From Rossellomorea sp036867415 (GTDB taxonomy: Bacteria > Bacillota > Bacilli > Bacillales > Bacillaceae_B): a DNA stretch of 64,000 nucleotides. Location of the stretch: assembly GCF_036867415.1 (NCBI RefSeq), contig NZ_JBAJHU010000002.1, forward strand, positions 496,001 through 560,000, given 5' to 3'. Below are positions 13,718-20,393 of the stretch, one piece after another. The position numbers and the translations under genes were made by a program. Below the pieces are notes generated by a model. The model was not told where the DNA came from. It saw nothing but the letters and a program-made list of their open reading frames with translations, and did no database searches. Within the stretch, counting starts at the first letter, position 1; every line of letters begins with the position of its first letter.

Positions 13718-15403
13718 ATGAAGCAACCATGGTGGAAAAACTCAGTTGTCTATCAAATCTACCCGAAAAGCTTTAACGATACGACCGGAAACGGCGTTGG
13801 TGACATCAAAGGGATAACAGAAAAACTCGATTACCTGAAAAAGCTTGGCATCGACGTAGTATGGCTGACCCCAATCTACAAATCGCCTCAGCGCGATAAC
13901 GGATACGACATCAGCGACTACTTCAACATCCATGAAGAATACGGCACGATGGAAGATTTCGATGAACTCCTCTCGGAAGCCCATGAACGCGGCATCAAAA
14001 TCATCATGGACATCGTCATCAATCATACCTCCACTGAAAGTCAGTGGTTCATTGAATCGCGAAAATCAAAAGACAATGAATACCGAGATTTTTATATCTG
14101 GAAAGACGGCAAACCTGACGGATCGGAGCCGACGAACTGGCAGTCTAAATTCGGCGGCAATGCATGGCAGTACGATGAAGGAACCGGTCAGTACTACCTT
14201 CATCTCTTTGACGTCACACAGGCTGACCTTAACTGGGAAAACGACGAAGTCCGCAAAAAGCTGTACGATATGATGCATTTCTGGCTGAAGAAAGGCGTAG
14301 ACGGCTTCCGCCTCGACGTCATCAACCTGGTTTCGAAAGACCAGGACTTCCCCGATGACGACGGTTCGGTCGCTCCCGGAGACGGACGCAAATTTTACAC
14401 AGACGGGCCGAAAGTCCATGAGTACATGCAGGAAATGAATAAAGAAGTCTTCTCTCAATACGACATCATGACAGTCGGAGAAATGTCTTCAACGACAATC
14501 GACAATTGCATCAAATATTCGAACCCTGAACGCGGCGAGCTCAGCATGACGTTCAATTTCCATCACCTGAAAGTGGACTATCCAAACGGAGAAAAATGGT
14601 CGGTTGCAGACTTTGATTTTCTTACATTGAAGGATATCTTATCGACCTGGCAGCGTGAAATGCACAAAGGCGGCGGCTGGAATGCGCTCTTCTGGTGCAA
14701 CCATGATCAGCCGCGAATCGTTTCCCGATACGGTAACGACGGCGAGTATCGTACCGAATCAGCGAAAATGCTCGCAACAACGATCCACATGATGCAGGGC
14801 ACGCCTTACATCTATCAGGGCGAAGAAATCGGGATGACCAACCCGAAGTTCACCAGTATCGATGAATATCGGGATGTCGAATCCATCAACATCTTCAATA
14901 TTTTAAAAGAAGAGGGCAAATCGGAGGAAGAAATTCTTGAGATCCTGCGTCACAAATCCCGGGACAATTCAAGAACGCCTGTCCAGTGGAGTGCTGAGGA
15001 AAACAGCGGATTCACTTCTGGTACGCCTTGGATCCCGGTTGCGAAAAACTATAAGGAAATCAACGTGGATCAAGCGCTGGCCGACGAGAACTCTGTCTTC
15101 TATCATTATCTGAAGCTGAACAGCCTCCGCAAGGAATACTCCACCATCGTTCACGGTGACTATCAATTGATCCTTGAAGATCATCCTGAGATTTTCGCCT
15201 ACCTTCGTAATGGCGATGGTGAGAAACTGCTTGTTGTTAATAATTTCTATGGAAAAGACAGCGAGTTCGCACTGCCGGCAGAAGTGGAAGTTGAAGGCTG
15301 GTCAAGTGAGGTTCTGATATCGAATTATGATGACACAGCGAATCATTATCGGAACTTTACACTGCGTCCGTATGAGTCAGTTGTGTTCCGGTTGACTAAA
15401 TAA
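13718..15403 (+). CDS. treA: Trehalose-6-phosphate hydrolase (GH13)
   Basis: 561-aa cytoplasmic alpha,alpha-phosphotrehalase that splits trehalose-6-P into glucose and glucose-6-P. The GH13 barrel motifs are visible: DIVINHTS, DGFRLDVIN (nucleophile Asp), TVGEMSS (acid/base Glu) and WCNHDQPR (transition-state Asp). The ATG at 13718 is preceded by AAGGATGG at good distance; an upstream in-frame ATG at 13703 lies within that SD. Length fits the family. It is regulated with treP by TreR, possibly through operator 3. Terminator at 15415-15441. Confidence 0.96.
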   Translation: MKQPWWKNSVVYQIYPKSFNDTTGNGVGDIKGITEKLDYLKKLGIDVVWLTPIYKSPQRDNGYDISDYFNIHEEYGTMEDFDELLSEAHERGIKIIMDIVINHTSTESQWFIESRKSKDNEYRDFYIWKDGKPDGSEPTNWQSKFGGNAWQYDEGTGQYYLHLFDVTQADLNWENDEVRKKLYDMMHFWLKKGVDGFRLDVINLVSKDQDFPDDDGSVAPGDGRKFYTDGPKVHEYMQEMNKEVFSQYDIMTVGEMSSTTIDNCIKYSNPERGELSMTFNFHHLKVDYPNGEKWSVADFDFLTLKDILSTWQREMHKGGGWNALFWCNHDQPRIVSRYGNDGEYRTESAKMLATTIHMMQGTPYIYQGEEIGMTNPKFTSIDEYRDVESINIFNILKEEGKSEEEILEILRHKSRDNSRTPVQWSAEENSGFTSGTPWIPVAKNYKEINVDQALADENSVFYHYLKLNSLRKEYSTIVHGDYQLILEDHPEIFAYLRNGDGEKLLVVNNFYGKDSEFALPAEVEVEGWSSEVLISNYDDTANHYRNFTLRPYESVVFRLTK

Positions 15404-15414
15404 TAGTTGGATGG

Positions 15415-15441
15415 TACCCGCATTTTGCGGGTGCTTTTTTT
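15415..15441 (+). terminator. treA terminator
   Basis: Stem ACCCGCA-ttt-TGCGGGT followed by GCTTTTTTTAT. Confidence 0.85.
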
Positions 15442-15510
15442 ATGGATTGGATTCGATCAGGATAAGCTTTTGACTAATTAACCTTTGAGTTTGTTCTGTG
15501 ATTTTCCGAC

Positions 15511-15648
15511 AAATGGATCATATAATTTGAGGACGGATCATAAATCTCAGGAATGGCTCATAAATTTTCACAATGGATCGCATACCTGCAGAATGGACCA
15601 TAATATGTGAAAATGGACCGTAAATTGTGTAAACGGATCATAACACCC
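15511..15648. repeat. 20-bp tandem array of AATGGATCATAAA-type units (7 copies)
   Basis: The hexamers GGATCA, GGATCA, GGCTCA, GGATCG, GGACCA, GGACCG, GGATCA start at 15515, 15535, 15555, 15575, 15595, 15615 and 15635: an exact 20-bp period, with diverged spacers and an AAT/AAAC lead. Noncoding. Confidence 0.85.
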
Positions 15649-15902
15649 CTTTTGCTTATCACTTAACCATATAATCCTGTATTGAAGTGTACTCAAAATT
15701 ATAATCTCAACTGGCGTCTCCCCCACTTAAATCAAATTCCAACTATCCTGAATGCTGTATCCCCATTATCAGCCCCAACGATTGAATCATTTTCCCAATA
15801 AAACATTCTATACAAAAAACTGTAAAGAAAATTATAGGAAATCTGACACATTTCCCGAGAAATATGTCATAATATAGACACAGATTCAAGAGGAGGGATG
15901 AT

Positions 15903-16079
15903 ATGCAATCCACAACCTTGCGTAACATACTTTATGAAATGGAAAAAAAGCGTTCAGAGCTCCAATCCTTCGCTCTTGTCAATGGGTTCACCCATCCTGT
16001 GACTATCAGGCTGAGTCAGGAACTTGATGAATTATTCAACCTATATGCTGAACAAAAAAATAATATACATAAAAAATAG
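15903..16079 (+). CDS. Spo0E-family aspartyl-phosphate phosphatase-like small protein
   Basis: 58 aa, ATG behind AGGAGGG. Two predicted helices, and the family signature SQELDELFNLY near the C-terminus (Spo0E-type SxxLDxxI/L-N-xY). Spo0E-like proteins dephosphorylate Spo0A~P and delay sporulation; some are not active on Spo0A. It stands between treA and treR with its own terminator. Target not predictable from sequence. Confidence 0.8.
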   Translation: MQSTTLRNILYEMEKKRSELQSFALVNGFTHPVTIRLSQELDELFNLYAEQKNNIHKK

Positions 16080-16113
16080 ACTGCGGGCGAGATACCGCAG
16101 TCTATTTTTATTA
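16071..16113. terminator. Bidirectional terminator between the Spo0E-like and lipoprotein genes
   Basis: AGACTGCGG-gcgagata-CCGCAGTCT with ATTTTTATT on the plus strand and ATTTTTTATG on the minus strand. Confidence 0.85.
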
Positions 16114-16116
16114 TTC

Positions 16117-16722
16117 CTAATTCTCCTGATCTTCTTCACTTGCCAGGAAGAAGATAGCGGCAACCTTCCAGCCTTCATCTTTCTTATGGAACACGGTCAC
16201 TTGCTTTCCTGAACGTGTCACTTCCTTGCCGCCGTTTGGATCCTTTGTGGTGGCAGTGATTTCGGCATATACATCCGCTTTCTTCCCTGCATAGTTAATG
16301 ATCTTCATATTTTCCACCGTACGCTGTGAATCCACGGAGTCAAAGATCTGCTTCACATAACGCTTTTCATCTTCGTATTTGAAGTTAACCGGTGTGGTTG
16401 AAATGACTTCCATATAAGAGTCGAAATCCTCTTTGTTAAACGCATCGATATATTGATTAAAGGCTTCTGTAATAGCTGTCTTTTCCTCGGCAGGAATATC
16501 TTCTGCTTCTTTCAATGCAGCAGCATCTTCCACAACCTGTGTCATCTGAGTAAGTGAAGCGGCTTCATCAGTTGCCGGATCGTTCTTCGGATCCTCGCTC
16601 TCCTGAACCTCTTCTGTATCCTTCTTCTCTTCCTTTGCTTCCTCTTCTCCTCCGCAGGCAGCCAGTAACAATGTACTCATCCCGATACCGAGCATGATTT
16701 TCTTCCAATGTTGTGTCGACAA
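16117..16722 (-). CDS. Lipoprotein with acidic linker and NTF2-like domain
   Basis: 201-aa exported lipoprotein. Lipobox LLAAC (Cys23) follows a hydrophobic signal segment. An acidic Glu/Asp-rich linker (about 25-55) precedes a folded domain (about 75-195, AFNQYIDAFNKEDFDSYMEVI..., VTVFHKKDEGWKVAAIFF) typical of NTF2/SnoaL-like folds. The start is TTG with GGGTGA six bases before it; an ATG nine codons later is an alternative. No enzyme motif seen; function unknown. It is transcribed opposite to treA and treR. Confidence 0.8.
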   Translation of the reverse strand: MSTQHWKKIMLGIGMSTLLLAACGGEEEAKEEKKDTEEVQESEDPKNDPATDEAASLTQMTQVVEDAAALKEAEDIPAEEKTAITEAFNQYIDAFNKEDFDSYMEVISTTPVNFKYEDEKRYVKQIFDSVDSQRTVENMKIINYAGKKADVYAEITATTKDPNGGKEVTRSGKQVTVFHKKDEGWKVAAIFFLASEEDQEN

Positions 16723-16840
16723 TATCCTTCACCCTTTTCTTAAATTTGCACTATCTCCATTCTATTGAAAATATTCACAACACTCAAGTTCAATCTCATA
16801 TTCCGGTGATATTATGGTAAAATAATTGATGGTGATACAA

Positions 16841-17563
16841 ATGACGAAAAGCAATAAATATAAACAAATCTTTGAAGATCTGTCTAACAAAATACAAGAC
16901 GGCACTTACAAAACCAATACGATTCTGCCGTCAGAGAATGAACTTGCAGTGATGTACAAGACCTCCCGTGAAACTATCAGGAAAGCGCTTACCCTCCTGG
17001 CTCAAAAAGGACTGATCCAAAAGCTCCGCGGAAAAGGTTCCCTGGTCCTTGACGTGTCGCGGATGGATTTCCCGATTTCCGGTCTCGTAAGTTTTAAAGA
17101 ACTTCAGTCATCCATGGGCCGTGACGACATTGAAACGACGGTGCATGAATTCGGGCTAGTCAATGCGGATAAAACCCTCTGCTCCATTTTCGACACGGTT
17201 GGCAGCACCGAAATATGGAATGTCGTCCGCTCCCGGCAGATCCAAGGTGAAAGGATCATATTGGATACCTCATATTTCCTTAAATCGGAGGTTCCGCTGC
17301 TGACGAAAGAAACCTGCGAGAACTCGATCTATGAGTATTTGGAGAACGACTTGAAGCTTCCAATCGATTTTGCCAAAAAGGAAATCGTCGTTGAGCCGTC
17401 TACCGAGGAAGACCGCCGTTATCTCGATTTGGATGATTACGATCATGTCGTGGTCGTGAAGAATTATGTCCATTTGAAAGATGCCACGCTGTTTGAGTAT
17501 ACAGAGTCCCGGCACAGGCTGGATAAGTTCCGGTTTGTGGACTTTGCGCGGCGGAAGCATTGA
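16841..17563 (+). CDS. treR: GntR-family trehalose operon repressor
   Basis: 240-aa regulator. N-terminal winged HTH (YKQIFEDLSNKIQDGTYK..LPSENELAVMYKTSRETIRKAL, about 3-68) and a C-terminal UTRA effector domain (about 90-235). Family role: repress treP/treA until trehalose-6-phosphate binds. It is separated from treA by two other genes, but three TreR-type palindromes occur in the locus. The ATG at 16841 follows GGTGAT; the upstream in-frame TTG/ATG lies within or before that SD. Confidence 0.92.
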   Translation: MTKSNKYKQIFEDLSNKIQDGTYKTNTILPSENELAVMYKTSRETIRKALTLLAQKGLIQKLRGKGSLVLDVSRMDFPISGLVSFKELQSSMGRDDIETTVHEFGLVNADKTLCSIFDTVGSTEIWNVVRSRQIQGERIILDTSYFLKSEVPLLTKETCENSIYEYLENDLKLPIDFAKKEIVVEPSTEEDRRYLDLDDYDHVVVVKNYVHLKDATLFEYTESRHRLDKFRFVDFARRKH

Positions 17564-17566
17564 GTG

Positions 17567-17597
17567 AAACCACTTTCCGTGATGGGAAGTGGTTTTT
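17567..17597 (+). terminator. treR terminator
   Basis: AACCACTTTCC-gtgat-GGGAAGTGGTT followed by TTTCATT. Confidence 0.8.
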
Positions 17598-17667
17598 CAT
17601 TGTTGATGCCCGTTGGGGGTGCCAAGCGCATAAATGGTGGTTTTTGTTTGGCATACTTTTATCGGTT

Positions 17668-17780
17668 TGTACCTGGTACAATAATGGTGTTTTGTACCAG
17701 GTACAATTTGAGGTTTCTGTACCTGGTACAGAAAACATGAATAGTGCCAGGCACAATCTTGCTCATCTGTGCCTGACACC
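17668..17780. repeat. 25-bp-phased palindrome array (5 units)
   Basis: Cores GTACCTGGTAC, GTACCAGGTAC, GTACCTGGTAC, GTGCCAGGCAC, GTGCCTGACAC. Centres start at 17672, 17697, 17722, 17747 and 17772, exactly 25 bp apart. It lies between the treR terminator and the 3' end of the TapA-like gene. Confidence 0.9.
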
Positions 17781-17853
17781 AGAACAGCCCGCCACAACAA
17801 AAAAACCGGACCCCTGCAGGCCCAGCTCTAATAATTACTACTAAATTTACTCT

Positions 17854-18702
17854 TTACGACTCCGTTTTTTCATTCCCTTCATCTTTATCAAGGGTTGGGG
17901 AATCTTTAACGGAGGCATCCTCTACTGACTTTTCCTTTTCAGGAGACTCTTCATCAGAGATCGGCTCATCTTTTACCTTTTCTTGATCAGAATTTTCCTC
18001 TCCATCCACAGATTCTTTACCTTCTGATAGCTCATCCCCTTCTTTTGTCTCATCTGCTGGCTGCTGTTCTTCCCCTGCCGCTTCAGGCTCAGTCGGTTTC
18101 TCATTAGGCTGTTCAGGTTCGGTTCCCTCTGGATCATTGCTTTCTTGATTGCTCTTTTCTATCTTATCCGGCTTCACTTCCTGTTTTTCTTCTGGTTTTG
18201 TTCCCATGGTTTCTTTTAATTTCACCCGGTCTACAGGAACCGGATATGTTTCATCGACGTATTGGTTGAATGCCTGGATTCTGTATGTCAATGCTGCCGC
18301 GTCGCAAGTGTCTGCCGCGATGTCCGGTTTCACGGTCAAGATTTGTCCGGGTTTCAGCTTTTTGCCGCCTGCCTCTTCGTAGCCGCTCCCGGTAGAGAAG
18401 GAGACAGTGACGACCGTATTCATTTCTGAAATGTTTTTCACTTTCAGGGTGTGTGTAATGCTGCATTGTTGCTCGTAACGGACTTCTGATGATTGGATAG
18501 TCAACAGATCCTCTGTCGTGGCATTTCTGATGGTGCCGGATGCATTCGTTTCCGAGGTAAGCCAGGCATACGTTCCCGGTACAGACGTCATGGCGAAGGA
18601 AATAAGATAGATGATGGAAATGATCAGGAAGGTGGCGAAAACAGCATGAAGCTTACTTTTATCCTCGTTCTGTTGTTCATATTCGTTGTGGATCACCCTC
18701 AT
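17854..18702 (-). CDS. TapA-like matrix fibre accessory protein with SipW-type signal
   Basis: 282 aa. An N-terminal hydrophobic segment (FATFLIISIIYLISFAM) precedes TYAWLTSETNASGTIRN, typical of SipW-processed signals. A beta-rich domain (about 60-160) has two Cys (EQQCSI and ADTCDA), followed by a very acidic Glu/Pro/Lys/Asp tail from about residue 170. B. subtilis TapA has the same plan: membrane signal, Cys-containing domain, charged tail. Third gene after sipW and tasA on the minus strand. The TapA assignment rests on architecture and context, not on recognised identity; another TasA/CalY-family member is possible. Confidence 0.6.
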   Translation of the reverse strand: MRVIHNEYEQQNEDKSKLHAVFATFLIISIIYLISFAMTSVPGTYAWLTSETNASGTIRNATTEDLLTIQSSEVRYEQQCSITHTLKVKNISEMNTVVTVSFSTGSGYEEAGGKKLKPGQILTVKPDIAADTCDAAALTYRIQAFNQYVDETYPVPVDRVKLKETMGTKPEEKQEVKPDKIEKSNQESNDPEGTEPEQPNEKPTEPEAAGEEQQPADETKEGDELSEGKESVDGEENSDQEKVKDEPISDEESPEKEKSVEDASVKDSPTLDKDEGNEKTES

Positions 18703-18720
18703 TTCGTTCCCCTTTCTAAC

Positions 18721-18752
18721 GTGCAGGCAGCCTTAAGAAAGACTGCCTGTAC
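18721..18752 (-). other. Intercistronic hairpin between tasA and the TapA-like gene
   Basis: Inverted repeat GTGCAGGCAG / CTGCCTGTAC with no T-run. It may act as an mRNA 3'-end stabiliser or processing point, making tasA more abundant than the downstream gene. Confidence 0.55.
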
Positions 18753-18762
18753 CATTTCATGT

Positions 18763-19485
18763 TTATTTCTTATTTTCGAACTTCGCACCCTGGTCCGTTT
18801 GCTTCGCTTGAACGTTCAAGTTGCCGCTGTATACTGCTCCTTGATATTCGTTCCCTGCATTTTGATCAAGCTTCACATCAAATACGATGTCGATGTATTG
18901 ATCTGATTTCAGCTTGAAGAACTTATCATTCCCGATTTTATATGTCTTGCTTGAACCTTCTGATGATTTGGCCATTGCAGCCATCGCCTGTGCCTCTTCG
19001 AGTGTCGCTTCTCCCGTGATCACTTCGACGCCTTCAGGTAATGACGGCGCTGCTGATTTGGCGAGGCTCATGGAAGGATTATGATTTCCGTTGAAGAAAC
19101 CTCTTTCCCATTGCTGCCTGAAATTTTTCAATACGTCCCCACTAGGTTTTTCTTTATATTTGTATGCCAGGTAATAGATCTTGTAAGGATCTGCGGATGC
19201 TTTATCAACTGACCCGGTATATGTCACTTTAAGCTGCTGGTCCATGCTCCCCGTATTATCAAGAGTAACGAAATTTCCTAGAACATATTGTGAAGGTGCA
19301 AACGATTCCCCGCTGAATAATTCCGTTGAAATCGCTTCTCCGTTATTGACTGATAAGGTGCCGTTATCAATTGTACCCACCGCCTGCGTACTGGATGTGA
19401 ACCATGAATATGTACCATACCCTGCGCTTACGACTAAAGCCCCCGCCAATGATGTTGCCAATAATGCTTTTTTTACGTTTTTCAT
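18763..19485 (-). CDS. tasA: TasA/camelysin-family biofilm matrix protein
   Basis: 240-aa secreted fibre protein of the TasA/CalY (M73) family. The SipW-type signal (ALLATSLAGALVVSAG) is followed by GTYSWFTSSTQAVGTIDNGTL, the typical start of the mature protein. Motifs include FVTLDNTGSMDQQLKVTYTG and FDVKLDQNAGNEYQGA. Family role: amyloid-like fibres in the extracellular matrix. Second gene of the sipW operon. Whether it is orthologous to TasA or to CalY cannot be settled by eye. Confidence 0.85.
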   Translation of the reverse strand: MKNVKKALLATSLAGALVVSAGYGTYSWFTSSTQAVGTIDNGTLSVNNGEAISTELFSGESFAPSQYVLGNFVTLDNTGSMDQQLKVTYTGSVDKASADPYKIYYLAYKYKEKPSGDVLKNFRQQWERGFFNGNHNPSMSLAKSAAPSLPEGVEVITGEATLEEAQAMAAMAKSSEGSSKTYKIGNDKFFKLKSDQYIDIVFDVKLDQNAGNEYQGAVYSGNLNVQAKQTDQGAKFENKK

Positions 19486-19535
19486 ATTCTATTTTCCTCC
19501 TCAAAATGGGTATCTATTTATTATTTCTGTCTTCT

Positions 19536-20105
19536 TTAATGGACTTTTGCAGTCTTCTCTTTATCATTTAAATGCTTGGATATGCGCTGATAGACTTCTA
19601 TCAGGATATAGAGCAGGAACGGCAGCAGGACAAATATCGAGAAACCAAGTTTACTGGAAATGAGTTTCGCTATGTAACCGGCATTTGGCAGGATGAAGGC
19701 GACTTTTCCTATTACATTGGCAGGCTGCGCCTTTTCTTTGTCCTCAACATTATTATTGTCACCCTTGGTTATGAAACCTTGCTGAGTTACCTGTGCTACC
19801 CGGTGAGTGACGACTCTTTTATCAGCAGTTTGAAAGGTGAGTATATCCCCTTTCTTGATATTTCCGATTTTTGTTTCCTTCACTAAAATCATATCCCCTG
19901 CGCTGATTTCAGGTTTCATACTGTTTGTCAGCACCGTCATCGGTTTGTACCCGAAAAAGGCCGGGACCTTCATTGGATCCTTTTTCGCTTGAAATGTTGA
20001 AAATAGTAAAAACACAATACAACATAGTACAAATACCGTCAGGAGATACATCGTACCTTTTGCTAGTTTTTTACCCATCAACTCCCCTCCTCTATTCAAT
20101 TTCAT
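19536..20105 (-). CDS. sipW: ER-type signal peptidase I SipW
   Basis: 189 aa with one N-terminal membrane segment (TMYLLTVFVLCCIVFLLFS) and a C-terminal one (about 155-175). The catalytic Ser in TNSMKPEISAGD, the His in VTHRVAQV and Asp in KGDNNNVED fit the eukaryotic/archaeal-type Ser-His-Asp signal peptidases. Family role: process TasA and TapA. First gene of the operon, preceded by a strong promoter. Length matches B. subtilis SipW (190). Confidence 0.93.
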   Translation of the reverse strand: MKLNRGGELMGKKLAKGTMYLLTVFVLCCIVFLLFSTFQAKKDPMKVPAFFGYKPMTVLTNSMKPEISAGDMILVKETKIGNIKKGDILTFQTADKRVVTHRVAQVTQQGFITKGDNNNVEDKEKAQPANVIGKVAFILPNAGYIAKLISSKLGFSIFVLLPFLLYILIEVYQRISKHLNDKEKTAKVH

Positions 20106-20119
20106 TGCCTGTATTCACA

Positions 20120-20148
20120 AATCTACTAGACTTATACGAAAGTGTCAA
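20120..20148 (-). promoter_or_regulatory. sipW operon promoter
   Basis: On the minus strand TTGACA (20143-20148), 17-bp spacer, TAGATT (20120-20125). Confidence 0.7.
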
Positions 20149-20157
20149 CTTTATTGA

Positions 20158-20171
20158 GAACAAAAATGTTC
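20158..20171. promoter_or_regulatory. Possible SinR-type operator upstream of sipW
   Basis: Inverted repeat GAAC-aaaaat-GTTC about 10 bp upstream of the -35. SinR sites are GTTCTYT repeats; one arm reads GTTCTCA. Suggestive only. Confidence 0.35.
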
Positions 20172-20393
20172 GCTAAAAAGTGACAAGCTTCATCGCTTTC
20201 TTTGAATAATAAAAAATCGTAACTAAGCCAACAGTGTCGCGGAAATGAATGAGTTAAAAGTTGTTAGAAACGAACAAACCTGCCTCTTTGTTACACGTAT
20301 TTTTGTCGTTATTTGATGAGCGACTCTTCTACCAAAGTGCATTTTAATAGAATAATATGAAAATGTACCAAAATAACAAGTAGGGGGTTGTGT

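Larger units (their letters stand above)
15404..15902. other. Intergenic with terminator and 20-bp repeat array
   Basis: Holds the treA terminator, a seven-unit 20-bp-phased array (15511-15648), then AT-rich sequence with the SD and promoter region of the Spo0E-like gene. No further gene seen. Confidence 0.55.

Noticed and set aside
14066..14458. Antisense frame inside treA (130 aa)
   Set aside because: Shadow of GH13 coding sequence, which carries all catalytic motifs in the sense frame.
18721..18752. Terminator after tasA
   Set aside because: Good stem but no T-run, and the TapA-like gene follows; kept as an intercistronic hairpin.
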